64,000 nucleotides of DNA from Hyperoplus lanceolatus (Eukaryota; Chordata; Actinopteri; Uranoscopiformes; Ammodytidae). Location: positions 16,063,501 through 16,127,500 of the forward strand of contig CM049407.1 of NCBI GenBank assembly GCA_026929865.2. The letters run 5' to 3'. Below the pieces are notes generated by a model that was not told the origin of the DNA, did not search any database, and saw only the letters and a program-made list of their open reading frames with translations. Below, piece after piece: positions 12,154 through 25,429 of this stretch (the stretch's first letter is position 1; every line of letters begins with the position of its first letter). The position numbers and the translations under genes are program-made.

Positions 12154-14510
12154 GATGACCCAAATCCCTCGTCTCTACGAGCATATTACAGACACCTTCT
12201 CGAAAGATACTGTTGTCTAGTCTACATGACTTTACACACAAAGTCCAAATAATCCACAATATTCATCTTCTCAAGGCCCAAGCACTGAAACACCGTTTCT
12301 GGGAGAAAGTCCCCGCTCCATCCATCTGTCTTCCTTCGCACAATGTAGGCTACCGCACCGTTAAGCCTGTGTGAGCAAAACACAGCGTCTCTCCCACTGC
12401 AGTAAGCTATAATGGACCACAGAGGAGGTTAGAAATAGCAGCTGCGCAACAAGTTGCTCCAAACTTGACAGACGAGGTGATCAAGCCAACGCGTGGCTAT
12501 AGCATAGGTCTAATCCCATTCCGACTTCCCTACTGTGGGCAACAACTCCGCAGATTTGTGAATAAATGCATGTGGGAACCAAAAGCGCCTTCAGAGCAAC
12601 AGCTGAGTGGATATATGGGGTGGGCGTGGCAGATCAAACTATTTTAAAGGGAAGCGAGGGGCGACGCGCTCTATGGTATGACACCAGACGTCGAACCCCC
12701 CCCCCCCCCCACACACACACACACACACGCACACACATGAGGCACATGTTTACTTTTTGGATTATGGCAAAATGCTTTCATTCTATGAGGTGTCTCTTGT
12801 TGTTTTCCTTCCGTCTTTATCCCCACTTGTCTACCTCTCTTTATTCCTTCTTTCCCACTACAGCTGCACGTTTAAATGTTTTTTTTAAAGAAATATGAAA
12901 ACATGTAACTTTGTTTATATAAAAATACAATTAATTAGACAGAATTCATATTATTTACATGTAATTTGTTTAAATTTAACATGCAAATGAACAAAGATCT
13001 AATTGAGTTTTTTATGGTTGATGTTTGATGTAGGATATATAGCATATAGCCTACATAATAAGATCTGCCCTATGCAAAATTAGTAATGTTAAGTGAGCAA
13101 TGTAGCCTACAATTTTGAAAAGATAGAGGAATGCTTAGCAACCACCTGGGAAACAAAGAAAATACTTTAGTTCTAAAAGCCTCCCCTGAAGGCAAAAGAT
13201 ACAAAGATGCCTTGATTATTGATTGCTTTTGTTGGGCTCCTGTGTTCCCTCCATTGACTTCAACTGAATGTGTTTTCTTCTCTCTTTTTCAAGTTCCAAG
13301 TAAATTATATTTTGATTCTGTTTCTTTTCATAAGTGATCCATGCCCTAGCCATAGCGCCTTTGAATGAAGCAGGGGGCCTACTTGGTAAATTGCACGGCG
13401 GGCCACATCCATGACCCACTCCATGGTAACCGGTCAATCTACATGTCAGACTGGGGTGCAGAATGACAACAGTCAACCTGACAGAGACGTTGGGGTCTCC
13501 ATGCTCTGCTCTGTGGGGGGAGGAATCAAGGAGTGATATTTTGCATACAAACTGTAAGACTGGCCCCCTTAGTCTCTAGCCATTCTCTGTAGTTTAGCTT
13601 TAGGCACCAAGGGAGTGGCTCCAAAACCCCTTTCATCTGCAGTTATCCCTCCAAAGCCTGTGGAATTTTGTTGTCAAACTCAAAAAAGGTTTCCTGTACT
13701 TTGTTTTTTTAGCCATGTAGGTCAACAGGGAAAGAACTAACTACACTTGAGTCAATGTACTTCTATCATGATTAGATTCATTTGTGATAAACGTAGAAGA
13801 AAGCAGGGGATATAATAAAGCTATTTAAAATAATATTTAAGATAATCTGAAACGTGCAGTGGTTAATCCTTTTTTTTCAACACACTGAAGCCATCTAAAT
13901 TAAATTATTATTTTTGTGTCAGGTGGGTAATTATTAATATGCGCCTGGCAGACAAACTTGATCGCAAAATGATCTCCCATGAAAAACTTGTTCAAATTGG
14001 GAACTAAAGCTCTCTATTAGATAACGGAGACTAGACAATAAAGACAAAACATTTGATAAGGGTTGATGGTGTTTTGTAACAAACAGGAAGGGGAGGAGAT
14101 GAACTGAAAAGACTGGTGGTTTGAGTTTTTCATAAATCTAAATATTTAAAGTTTTCTTATAAAGCACCGCTAAGCTGTGGCGAAACACACATTTCCAGTC
14201 TGGGGAGGCTGTTATATATTTTTTTTAGAGGCAGAGGCAGACAGTTAAGTGATTTGTAGTCAAAACTGTAGAAGCATTCAAATGCAAAAGGAAGACCGTC
14301 AGAGGGAACTGTTTAAAAAATATATTCTTAATGTTTTAGGTCAGAACTAGTTGGTTTAGCTATGTGCACAAAGCAGTTTGTTGTCAAAGGCGGCCCTGAA
14401 TACTGAATTTGGAACAAAAGAACAACAAAGTCAGCAGATAATGAGTCTTAATGACTGTGATTAAAGGAGACCTGCTGCTGCTGCTTCAAACGACAAAGAG
14501 GCACCAAGAC
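12154..14510. other. Intergenic region between EVA1C and HAUS1
   Basis: This lies upstream of the EVA1C start codon and downstream of HAUS1, both transcribed leftward. It must contain the EVA1C promoter and 5' UTR, but I could not place the start site. It includes a C-run/CA microsatellite at 12696-12738. No further exon is recognisable. Confidence 0.5.
12696..12738. repeat. Poly-C run followed by (CA)n
   Basis: About 15 C residues run directly into CA dinucleotides, in non-coding DNA upstream of EVA1C. Confidence 0.85.
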
Positions 14511-14524
14511 ATGGAAACAATTAC

Positions 14525-14530
14525 TTTATT
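14525..14530 (-). terminator. HAUS1 polyadenylation signal
   Basis: TTTATT on the plus strand is AATAAA in the direction of HAUS1 transcription. It lies about 55 bp after the stop codon, giving a very short 3' UTR. Confidence 0.7.
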
Positions 14531-14584
14531 TTTTTTTGCAGAAAATGTACAGAAAAAGATTTTTTAAAAAAGGACATTACATTT

Positions 14585-17500
14585 TTACTTGAAATCAACA
14601 TTCATCTCAAGCTGGGAATCGATCGCAGCCTGTAATTGAGGAAATACAGTGGTTAATAAATGAATAATAAATAAAGCAGCAATCAACCACAGCTTCTCCA
14701 CTATTGAATGAACTATTAAGATATACTCACAATTTCTCTTTTTGCTTCTTCTATGTGCACTTGAGCAAGAGATGGGTTCTGTTGTGGTTTAGAAGGTAAA
14801 AATAGCAACAACAACAAAACAATCATGAAGCCAAATATAGAAACATCAAGTTGTTAAACATGTAAATAGGATTCACTAATTAAGTCAAAACACAAACACA
14901 AATGTTCACCTTACCAAATATCACCATCAAAATATTTAGAATAATATGAACATATTTTGTTTATGGAGACAATATGAAAACAGACGTACTGGGCTCAGGT
15001 CCATGTAAGGCTCTAGTTTCTTTTGCAGGGGGATTATTTGCTGTTTCAGTGCTGTGACTTCCTGTAGAAAGGAAAAAAGAAGAGTGAGGAAACATTTCAA
15101 ACACTAGAAAGCACAACTAGTTAGGTTTCCATTACCACTGCATACTAGCATGTGTGTAACAGCTGGGATTACCTCAGAGAGCTGCACAAGAGCTGGATGG
15201 GTGATGCGTTTGTCCATGTTCCTGTGTACAAGTTGAGCCTGTTGAGGATTGAAAGAAGAGCATCAAAGCAAGCTCTTGCTTCTGAGTGACTGTGATATAG
15301 TTAGAATATCTGGTCCCTGCTGACAATGATACCAATTGCGTGAGCAGTTGGATCCCTCCTCAGTATCATCTCTGTGTGCTCTAAACTACATGCGGTAACT
15401 TTATGCCCAAATTATACCAGGCTCAAAATACAGTCTGTTTCAATGAGTCTTGTTCTTTCCCATTGCTACCGGTATACTTGCAGAAGGTTTTCTACAAAAC
15501 TCTTCATCTTTCTAATTGACTATTTCAATGCTGCTGGTTGCTTGATTTTTTTTTTTATCTTATGTTGATTTGCATTTTCTCATCCTGGTGGCTTAGGACA
15601 CCAATAATGTATGCCTCTTTTGGCTGCATAGCAAATTTGTCATTAGTACAATTTATCTTAATTTTCATATCCAGAACAAACCTCCCACTACGATATGAAT
15701 ATTTGAACAAATAGAAAAATAAATATATAAGCAATGATATTAATATAAAAAAAAGCCACAATCTCAGGGCATTTTCAATAAAAGAACATTGTACACCGTA
15801 ACACACAACTTCAGTTGCACTGCATTGTGTAACACCACAACTCACCTCTGCCCTCTCTCGTCTCTTGCTGAGCTCTTTAGCCTTCGCCTTGACAAAATCC
15901 ATGTTGAGTTCCCTCTCCTCCGCTTTGGCCTTCTCCACCGCCTGAGCTTTGACAGTTTTGTTGGTATCCCTGAAGACAATTAGGAACACTGATTACAGAT
16001 GACTATAGTATGTAGCAACATTGTGGCTGAATTTTGGCATGCGATAGCTCAGGGCTGTGTGTGTGTGTTTTTTTTTCTACTATAACAATTGAACAAAGCA
16101 GTAGCGATATCATCATAATGCAAAAATCATCGTCAGCGTCCACGCACTTACTCTTGTAAGTTTTTCCGCAGCACCAGAGTAGGACCTAGTCTCTTCCTGA
16201 GGGCCGTATGCTCCCTCTCAAGCCTCCTGGTAGTCTTTTCCGCTTCTAGAAGTTTGTCGGTGAGGTTGTTCACTGCAGGTATAAAGCTAGACGAGACATA
16301 AAACGATTCCAAGCTGTTTATTCATATAAAATCCCTCAATGTTAACTTATGACATCCTTTTTTTTAACCTTTATCTATACAAGTAAATCCCATTGTGACC
16401 GGAGACTCTTTTTCAAGGGAGACCTGTTCCCATTCCCACGTTGCCATTCACACACACATTCATACACCGATAGCAGGCTAACTATAGGGAGCAATTTAGG
16501 GTTCAGTTTCTTGCTCAGGGACACTTCAACATGTTGCAGGGGGACGGGGGATCGAACCATCAACCCTGTAGTTGAGGGTCGACCACCCTACCCACTTTGC
16601 CACAGCCACCATGAGGGCATACATCTACTGCCTGGAAAATAGCGATTACTAGAAACTACGGTGCAAAGGCAGCGTACCTGCAAAGCGACGTGTCTCTGAC
16701 TCCAAGCACCATGGCAGTATCCACTAAGGCAGACATGTAGTCAGCAGAGGGCTTTGGCAAGCTTGCACAGGACAGGCCAACACCTTGTAGAAGAACATCC
16801 TGGAGATGAGAACCTAGACGGAAGGAGACACAAATGAGTGCTGTCAAAATGCTGTGAATACTTTGTGGTGTGAATTAGTGGACGGCATGTCTTCACTAAA
16901 CTGCAAACTGTACAAAAGGCAATCAATGAAATTAAAGACATTTTTGACAACAACCAAAACTGTAGAGAAAAAGATAATAATTTACTTAGGGTTGTGGACA
17001 ATTGTGAAACAACATGACTTGTTTTGGTCCTGTGGAAAAGTAGGATGATCTACTTCCAACATTAAAAAAAAAGTTTTTCTTGAATTTGGTATGACATTAT
17101 TTGCATAGCCTAATTATCAGGTCATTCAAAATAGTAAAAAATAAATAGCCCAAATTAATAATGTGCCACTTAAATGTCAAGCCATGTCAATCTGCATGAC
17201 TTTTAACGAGAGAGGCATTTGTAAATTGTTTTTAAAGAAGAAAAAGATTGATAAAAACCTACTCCTATGTCTTAGCATTTTGAAGACATTTGAAAGATTG
17301 CTTTAAGACACTTTACAGTCGGCGTATATATTTAGACTAAATGTATTTATTTAATGCATTTTAAAACTTGTTTAAGGGTCTGTAAGAACCATGTTAGTAA
17401 AGCATGGGAAGATACTGAATCAATCTATTTAAGGTTTGTAACAAATTGGGTCTTTTTCCATCAATTTATCCATTAATGTACTATGTAACATTGTATTTAC

Positions 17501-17934
17501 CAATTTAATTATGTCGTCCTGGGCGACAACATTGCAAAAAAGTCCTTTGTCTTGTGATCCCCGACTGTAATTACAGTTACCCTTCGAGGCAAGTGAAAGG
17601 TATGTGCATTTAACTACTACGGCTATCTGAGAGTGACTCACCCTCAGCCTGATACTCTGAAGCTTTCTGTTTGAGGTCTTCTGTGAGTAGAGCCGTGTCG
17701 CTGCACCGGGCTTCGATCGCCTGTGCCAGCTGGTACAGTATGCCCACTGTCCTTGTGTTGACCTCATAGTGTGGCACCGGCTGATCTCCAAACACCGTGC
17801 TCAGCCAGCTGTTCACCTGGGGAGCGACGCGAAGCAAAAAAAGATGAACAAAAAGCCAACGGAAGTGACTTAAATAACTTACAATGTCGTGTTAACAAAA
17901 GACTGAACTTTACCTTAGTGATTTGTTCACACAT
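14585..17934 (-). CDS. haus1: HAUS augmin-like complex subunit 1, 9 exons
   Basis: Coding exons in transcript order are 17934-17914, 17816-17642, 16813-16678, 16286-16152, 15969-15846, 15238-15173, 15061-14990, 14778-14731 and 14629-14585; phases agree and give 273 residues (human 278). Exon 1 holds only seven codons (MCEQITK). Family landmarks are NSWLSTVFGDQPVPHYEVN near the N-terminus, DLKQKASEYQAEG, FIPAVNNLTDKL, LQEDTNKT, NMDFVKAKAKEL, PLQKKLEPYMDLSP and NPSLAQVHIEEAKREI near the C-terminus. Charged heptad-like sequence after residue 110 fits the coiled-coil nature of the family. HAUS1 (CCDC5) is a subunit of the eight-member augmin complex, which recruits gamma-tubulin to spindle microtubules and is needed for spindle and centrosome integrity. 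It is divergent from MIS18A. In human it lies on chromosome 18, not in this neighbourhood. Confidence 0.95.
16357..16611 (-). mobile_element. tRNA-derived SINE, full length
   Basis: Read on the minus strand, it starts with a tRNA-like head with A-box-like TGGCAAAGTGGG and B-box GGTTCGATCCC (plus-strand 16548-16558). A body follows and it ends in ATAAAGGTTAAAAAAAA. A truncated copy of the same body and tail is at 35963-36093. It is inserted in HAUS1 intron 3. Confidence 0.85.
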
Positions 17935-19324
17935 GACGAATTAAATGGCAGAGCAACTAGCTTCTTTAAAACATTGAATGGGTCTCACAGTCCTTAACAA
18001 AAACGTAAACAGAGTTTGCTATCATGATGGTTTCGCGCCTACCGCAATTATTTCAGTAACTTCCTGGTTACCAACCAATGAGAAGACAGTGTAGATGATC
18101 ATTTGCTCCGACAAGATAATTCCCCCGTTTTCACCGAACTGGAAAAGTCTACAATCTGACATTAAAAAATCCTAACTAAACGGATGAGTTATTTTAGGGA
18201 AAATATTATATTTCTTATATTTTGTACTTGACACATCAGGAAAAAAGAGGGAACATCTGCTCGAATTAAAATATGTTCCATAGCCTAGAATTCATTGCTA
18301 ACTGGTCTATTGAGAGTAACAACTTTTCAAGCACTATTTACTAAGGTCTTTGGCCTCAGTTGACCTTGTCCCCTTCCATTTAGCAACCAATTTTTATTAA
18401 TTTGTTAATTAATTTATGCTTCATATTTTTTCAGTCATTTCACGTTTTTTTTACCTTATTTTCACCCCTCTGTACTTTTGTAAAGCGTACTTGGTTTTTT
18501 GAAAGGCGCTAGGCCTACATAAAACCAAAATATTATTATTGTTATTATTATAATAGGAAGATAATTAGGCAATGGCAAAAGATAGGCTACAAAACACAAG
18601 TCAAATAAATCAGTGGTATTCTTACTGGTTCCTCAGTAACAAGTAATAAGAAATGCAAAACTGCATATTATAGTGACATGTGTCATTATACATTACAATA
18701 TACAGTATAGTGTAGCCTATATATTTCATATATGAATGCATACAACTGAGGGTTATATCAGTCATTTTTGACATACGGTTCTAAAGATGCATGTATGAAG
18801 TCAGATATGATTAAAGATGGACACAAAAGATGGCGTTGGCTTATCTATCAGATGAATATCCTTTCACTGGTGTCTAACAATAGTATAAAAGTGCATAGTA
18901 TACTGATACATTTGGCTCTACACTCACTGATGGTATCCAGCGTCCCACAAAAATATTGGTTCCCCAGTCCAAAATGCTATTGGTTTATTTATAAATAAAG
19001 AAAAAGAAAAAGAGTAGTTTAAAGACTCTCGACAAATATACATACATACATAAATAAATAAAACCCACCAGCTCATAAATAAAAACGTGAAAACATCCTA
19101 AGTATTAACAAAATATAAAATGTCATGCACATACACTCATTTACAAGTTTTTCTTAAAGTAGCCTAATACATTGATTTTCGTCTGGTCTAGACGAAAGCG
19201 GAAGTACAGGGAACTGAAATATCTCGCGTCGCCTGGCCACTTCACTGCATCTGCTCGAAAATATTTTTTCCCGCGTGTGTTCGTCTGTTCGAAAGCACTG
19301 TTTATTTTGGAGGAGCCGGTTAAA
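17935..19324. promoter_or_regulatory. Divergent promoter region of HAUS1 and MIS18A
   Basis: About 1.4 kb separates the two divergent start codons. Near HAUS1 are an ETS-like ACTTCCTGG (18059-18067) and a CCAAT box (18075-18079). Near MIS18A are an ETS-like GCGGAAGTA (about 19199-19207) and TCTCGCG (19222-19228), a half-site of the TCTCGCGAGA element of CpG-rich housekeeping promoters. The middle is AT-rich. Motif functions are inferred. Confidence 0.45.
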
Positions 19325-22300
19325 ATGGCGAAAAGAGAAGCGTCCCGAATGCACAGACTGAAACATTTTAATGCCACGTATGACACGTCAAGTATAAACT
19401 CCACAGTCGTTGAGGAAAAGTTGTTTAGCGTAGCGGAGGAGGACATTGACGACGCCCCCGTGGTCTTCATCTGCGGGAAGTGCAAGCTGCCTGTTGGGGA
19501 TTCAATGTCCTGGGACGGAACTGAAGATGGCGAAAACCAAATAAGATTGAAGCGTGAGTTGGGGTTTTAGATTGCTTGGTACGCCTTAAACGTTGCAGTC
19601 CGCCTGTTTATAATTTAAACTGTCCCAAACAATATATTTCTGAAAATTGGACGTGCATCTTCAAATGTTTATTACCGGTAGTCCCAATTTTTACTACTTT
19701 GTATCTAACAACAAATACTTTCATAGGTTTATTTCACCTACATTTAGCTTTTATTTTATCCTCGAGAGACCAATTGAGGGGTGATCCTCATTTACAATGA
19801 TGTCGAGTTCAAAGCAAATTCAAAGGAAAAACAACAATACATAAATAATATTCAATGCAAAAACATCAAATACACAACAACAGGTGAAGAGAAAAAAAAA
19901 ACCAATTGAAACATTTACATAGTGGTGAAGAGTGGCAGCAATTAAAATTAAATGGGTGAAAGTACAATATAGTCTAATTAAAACAGTTACAGGTAGGGTT
20001 TGGCAGATTTAAGATAGTTTGTTTAAATTGGTTAAAAGATATGACGGTATTTAGTTTAATTTGTTGCTGTAAGTTATTCCAGGAGTCGGGGGCACTGAAG
20101 CTAAAAGCTGTCTTTCCCAGCTCAGACCGGGCTTGTGGGACCTAAAGCATAAGCATGTCAGTACATATTGCTTATTCCAGCCAATTACTACTTTCTATCT
20201 AACAACTCGTAGTTATACAGGTTTGTTTATACTACTTTCTCCTTAAATAGCCTACTTTCCACTGAAAACGGTGTGTTTTGAAATTCGACTACCAATTGCA
20301 TGTTGGTCAATGTGTGTAATTAGCTCATTATCAGCTAAAAAATAAAGATGGAATCATATGCTATGGCATTTGCAGCCACTAGATTTCAATGAGATATTTC
20401 TGCACCCTTCCGTTCACCTCCATCCTTTCTTCCACCCCCCGCCCCTCCTCCTCTACATCCCTCCAACCTGATCCATCCTTCAAACGTTGGATCTGACACA
20501 ACCTCCTCTACTGCTGTTACCAATGCTGCACTATGCTCCTGACATGTTTGTGTTGTTTTGGTTGTAGGGGTCACTGACAGCGTCTTGGTTGGAAAGCACA
20601 ATCACCCCTATGAAGAGAGCAAAGGATCTTTCTGGTAAGAACATCCTACCGGTATTTTGTAATTTATCTACTTGTTGTATTACATCTGTCTCACTTTCTG
20701 ATTTGTGCTCCCCCTTCCCCTCATTGTCATTTTCTCTCTACAGCCTGATAGTAGATCTAACCTGTCAAGGCTGCCAAACTGTGCTTGGCATGGTGTACGC
20801 ATCCACACCTAAGAACCTGGACAACAAGAGATTCACATTCTGTTTAAATGTAGCAGACATCGACAGGTATGTTTAGGTCTTGGGTTATTACTTGTTAGTA
20901 GGAATGTTTAAAGACACATTCGTCAGTTTAGATTTGTTTAATGAGATTTGGATCAATTTCTTTAAAAACAAAGCATGGCTGTATGCTGTGAGAAGGTTAT
21001 TTATCAGATCAGCTTTACACAGGAGAAGCCTATGGTAGAGGTATTGTTAGTGGCATGTATCCCCCCCCCCCTGTACAGGCATTTGAACCCTTAATATTCT
21101 ACTATGAATCCTTTCCAGCTATGTGCTCGGTTCTGCAAGCCAGATGTTGGCAGCAGAGGGCCCCAAAGAGCAGCTAGTCACTCTGGAGCACAGGGACACT
21201 GTTGATCATCAACTAAGAGAGGTAATTTATTGCTGCTGCTTTCCTTTGTCTGTTTTCTCTGTTATTTTATTGCTGTGGTATACACTATTGAATCCACCGA
21301 GTAGATTTTCTACTATAAACCAATGTGTAACAAGAGACTATGTCATCAGACTAAGTTTACATTTTAAATGTAGTGCTTTAAAATTCAATTTTCCCTGTGT
21401 ACAAATAATATATTATATAAAAAAAAACACAGATCTGACCTGCACATTGGTAATGGCATGAGTCACTGTTCTGTGTGCGTCGTTGTCTTGCGCTCACATT
21501 GCTTTAGAGCATCTCTCTCTCGCATCGTTTATCAATGCACAGGTTGTACTAATGATGACATCAGCTTGGTTCTGGGAAGCCCTCAATCCTGTGACGGGCA
21601 GACGTTTGTTTCAGACATTACCTCATCCCTCCACCTCAGCCCCTGTAAAATGATTTATTTCCCATAGCGTTTTAGAACAGCTCATATTAAAGGTATATTT
21701 CCTTTAACTCTCAAAATGTAACATCTAAATTAACTTCTGTTTATATGTATTTCTTTATTTGACATTTTGGATCCCATCCCTGTTGTCCACCTCAGGGTTA
21801 TTATCATGATTTAAATTTAGAGGGCGCTTGATATTTTTCGCTGCAATAGTGTAGTGATTTCTCAAAGTTATTCTATATCACCCTTTGTTTAAGAATTGTC
21901 CCTCAACCTTGGGATTGGCCAGTAGGTGGCGGTATTGTGCAGGAGTACCAGCCAGCCCTGCCACGCTGTTGCAACAAGGACAATAGATGTGAATGGGAGC
22001 ATGTTGAGGAATCTTTGAAAGAGGAAAAACATGTTTTGATCATAAAGTGTCTTTGTCACTGTAGCCTGATGTATGTTTAGCATATTGTTTTACTTGGCAG
22101 GGATCTCTGAATTTCCTGAAGGTGACATTTGATTTGTTGTGTCTAATAAGATCTTATCTAATCTACAGTATATTTTCGAGGCAAAAGGGGCAAAAAACAA
22201 CATTGCAATTGAGCAACAACCCATTAAATGTCATTTGTATGTTTTTGTAAAGATGTTTGCGTGTGTGTATTACCGGTAACACACAAAATAGCATGCCATT

Positions 22301-24619
22301 GTCTGTCGCAAGAGTAGCTTCTATTCATAATTATCTTTTATTTTCTGTTCCGCTTTTCTGACACACCAAAACAAATCTCGAAGTTCAAACTCTTTGGTTC
22401 ATCTCACTCACTGAAGCCCATATCACACGATGATGCTTCACCATGTGGCACTGGCTTCCAAACAAAGGGGGTGAATAAGGGGGCCATATCATCATATTCT
22501 CTTGGGTTAATATGTAGGTTACCACTTAAATCTACCACGTCATTGATTGTGAGTAGTCCTTGTGTTAGTCAGCTGAAGATTAATCTCAGTCTAGCTACAC
22601 ACCGATTGTATAAATTTTAGGTGATTTATAGCCATCATTCATCATTATCCATTGGTGCGTTGTAACAAGATTAAATAGGACCTTATCTATCTATCTAGGT
22701 CATGTTATTAAAACAGTGCTTTCAGATTTAAATCAGAAAGGTTTTGACTATGATGAACTTTAATGTTTGTCTTGGCAAAAATTAAAGTAACAATTTTGCT
22801 TTATGTGACATGTAACAGCTTATCAGTCTACAATTTATGTCGGTATCCTAATTCAATAGGGTTTTGTACCCTCACACATTTATCTAATAAGTAGAATCAA
22901 GTATTGAGAGCTGTTGATCCGTGTCAATTTAAGGTTTCATTTAGACAAAGATTTTATGGTACTGCTTGTGTGTTAACAAACAGTACTATATATATATATA
23001 TATATAATTATTTTTTTCAATATCCAATATCTGGATTTGTGTATCAGCCGATACTCATTCCAATACAATAACTTTTTTCTTTAATATTCTTATTAGTTTT
23101 GTTGTTGGTATTTTAGGTAACATGAGGCTCTAGTAGAGAGCTCTTCCAAAAACTCTCTCTGCTTGGCTTCGAAAGTATGATTACAGAATTTGAAATAGTG
23201 TGATGACAAATTGCCAACTCCTCCTTCTTTATTTAAAAAAAGGTAGATATTTGAAATAAAATTGCAAGAACTGTGTAAAAAAAAATGTTAAAAACAACAA
23301 AAGCCAATTTATACTTTGCGTGTCGATGTGGGTTTGCTCTTGTATCCTTGACTTGAAAAATTGTCATCCGTCTATGTCCCCTCTGAGGTCATATGTGGGC
23401 AGCCCAGAATTTGTAACCGCGCAGACTGTCAGCATGGATAGAACACCGGCCGCTCATGAATGTAGTCATCGGTTGCTACACACTCCTGTCCACTTGGTGT
23501 TATTTGCCAAGAAGAACATCAAGAAGAAGAGAACTGTTCAACAAAAAGCAATATTGTAGGCTAGTACATAAAGGGATCAATTTTCTGCAGTCACTTATAT
23601 TGCACTTACTGCTCATACATGCCAAATTGGGCTATTCGTAATACTGCTTCAGTAACTGTATAAAGAAACAATAGCATCATTAAATTCCAAGAGAATGTGA
23701 TGAAAAGGGACTTGGATTAACCCAACGAGCATATGGAATATGGATCCGTACATGGATCACTGACTCTAGTCTGATATCCAATTATTGATTAAGAGCTGTA
23801 TAATGGATACAATTAAAGGATTGGATCGGATCGGATGGGCCCTATCTCTAGTTTGAATAAGTGTGAATTGAATATTTTCGGGTTTTGGGTCAGACAACCT
23901 TGGGAACTTGTTTTAGACAAATCAATTGAATTTAGCTCTTGACACCTCAACTTGACTTTATGAAATGATGAGATGGGAAATAATCATAGTTGTTCATTTA
24001 ATTTAACTTTTTAAGGAAAAACATTTTCTATTTCCCAATTAAAGGTATTTAGAAAGTTTTTTTTTCTAACAAATCGGTTATCGCCACTTGCAATTCAATT
24101 TCAAACATTACCCAGCGCCACACTAAAGTGTTCTTTGTCCTCTGCTTGACTGAATCTGATGAAGGAGGTGCTCGTCACCTTGATGCCATACTTAATGTAT
24201 TCTGTCTGTCTGTCCGTCTGACACAGACACTTGTTTGGGTTTTTAATCTCGTACACTCATTGACCCTACTCCCCCACCCCTCCCACTCTCTCTCTATCTC
24301 GCTCTCTCTCCCTCCATACCCATCCATCCCTGACCACTGGCCCTCTGGGTTTCGTCATTCTCTCCCTCTCTTTTCCAATTATCTCCACTCCTCCTGTCTT
24401 TCTCTCTCACTGCTTCCTGCTGCTCCTTCCATTGCCCACCTGTCCACGTTCCCCCTCTGTATCTTCCCCCTGTTCTCACTCATTCTCTCCCAATCCTGCC
24501 CCTTTCAAATCCCTTCCCCGACTCCCAATCCATCCCAGATGAAAACGCTGGTCATGACGATGGCACAGAGGCTGGAGGAGATCGAAATCGGCCTGCTTGA
24601 GGGATGTGACGAGGCATGA
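19325..24619 (+). CDS. mis18a: Protein Mis18-alpha, 5 exons
   Basis: Coding exons are 19325-19553, 20568-20634, 20744-20866, 21119-21221 and 24539-24619; phases agree and give 200 residues (human 233). The Mis18/Yippee-type zinc domain is clear: CGKC at residues 50-53 and CQGC at 106-109 form the two CXXC zinc knuckles, with GDSMSW, SVLVGKHNHP, TPKNLDNKRFTFCLNVADI and SYVLGSASQML between or after them. The short C-terminal helix (MTMAQRLEEIEIGLLEG) fits the coiled coil that joins MIS18B. The start was chosen at MAKREASRMHR because the open frame upstream crosses the putative promoter. With MIS18B and MIS18BP1 it licenses centromeres for CENP-A loading by HJURP after mitosis. Intron 4 is about 3.3 kb. 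Confidence 0.93.
19750..20155. repeat. Probable dispersed repeat in MIS18A intron 1
   Basis: The stretch from GGGGTGATCCTCATTTACA to GCTTGTGGGACC is A-rich, has no open frame and resembles dispersed repeats of fish genomes. No second copy is present in this window, so the call rests on general resemblance only. Confidence 0.3.
21222..24538. other. MIS18A intron 4 with degenerate repeats
   Basis: The large intron is AT-rich. It has a TA run (22987-23006) followed by AATATCCAATATCTGG-type sequence and, at 23815-23860, GGATCGGATCGGATGGGCC. The two ends look like remnants of one degenerate inverted-repeat element but cannot be paired with confidence. It ends in a long C/T-rich stretch (24240-24530) before the last exon. 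Confidence 0.4.
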
Positions 24620-25030
24620 CGGTGACGGATGCTCAAGTCATTGGGATGGGTGCTCTGTCCAAGTGTGAAACAGGAGGTTTTACTATCCACACCCCTTCTA
24701 CAATAATGTTCCCTTCTCATAAGTTTCATCTTAGCCACATTCCCTCAGTTACACCTTTTTCTGTTCCTAGCCCCACCTTGTGCACGTTCACCCGCACACG
24801 CACAGTTTTTCCCATTCGGCTTTGTCCCGCGACTACCGATGGTGAAACAAAGACCGCCTGCGCCTGTAATCAATCATGTTGTCAGCTCGGCTCCTGTGGC
24901 TCGTGGCACCATCTTCTCTGTATGTCTCGGTGCAGGGCGAGCGGATGCTGCAGGAATGTTTATTTGTGCGAGATTTCATTAGGCAGGCTGTAAACTCAGC
25001 ACACTGCCATATTGATCTGACCACTCGAGG

Positions 25031-25078
<48 letters not shown>
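25031..25078. repeat. (CA)n microsatellite
   Basis: About 24 CA units lie in the MIS18A 3' UTR. Confidence 0.9.
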
Positions 25079-25079
<1 letters not shown>

Positions 25080-25408
25080 CTTTTCCTTCTTTGTTCCCTA
25101 CCTCAAGTGTGGAGAATGATTGTTAAGTATAAGCTTTTCATCACGTTATTGTGGCCAGATGTAGGCAGATTTTCACTGTAAAAAAGGACACTCAGTCTTT
25201 TATGTTGTCTGCATCACAGACCATCACATCACAATTGTTCTAGACTATTTTGTCTTTTTCTCAAATATTGCCTGGACCACAAAATGGGGAGCCTTTTGAA
25301 ACCATAATGTTATTATTACATTAACTCATAATTTGTTTATTTTTGTTTTGATTGTTCAGTTATACAAGCTTGTATTGTCTAATATATAAATTTGTATCCT
25401 TATCCTAT

Positions 25409-25414
25409 AATAAA
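25409..25414 (+). terminator. MIS18A polyadenylation signal
   Basis: AATAAA lies about 790 bp after the MIS18A stop codon with no obvious earlier canonical signal, so it probably ends the transcript near 25430. Confidence 0.6.
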
Positions 25415-25429
25415 GTACTCCACTGGTTC

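Noticed and set aside
16548-16611. tRNA-like sequence with A and B boxes (also at 39058-39125)
   Set aside because: Each is joined to a SINE body and an A-rich tail and cannot form a proper cloverleaf with an acceptor stem, so these are SINE heads and not tRNA genes.
22987-23860. Degenerate element in MIS18A intron 4 with ATATCCAATATCTGG and GGATCGGATCGG ends
   Set aside because: The two ends do not pair convincingly and no target duplication is visible; mentioned only in the intron entry.
24128-24619. 163-residue open frame ending in the MIS18A C-terminus
   Set aside because: Only the last 26 codons after the acceptor at 24538 are MIS18A; the rest is the C/T-rich end of the intron read in frame.
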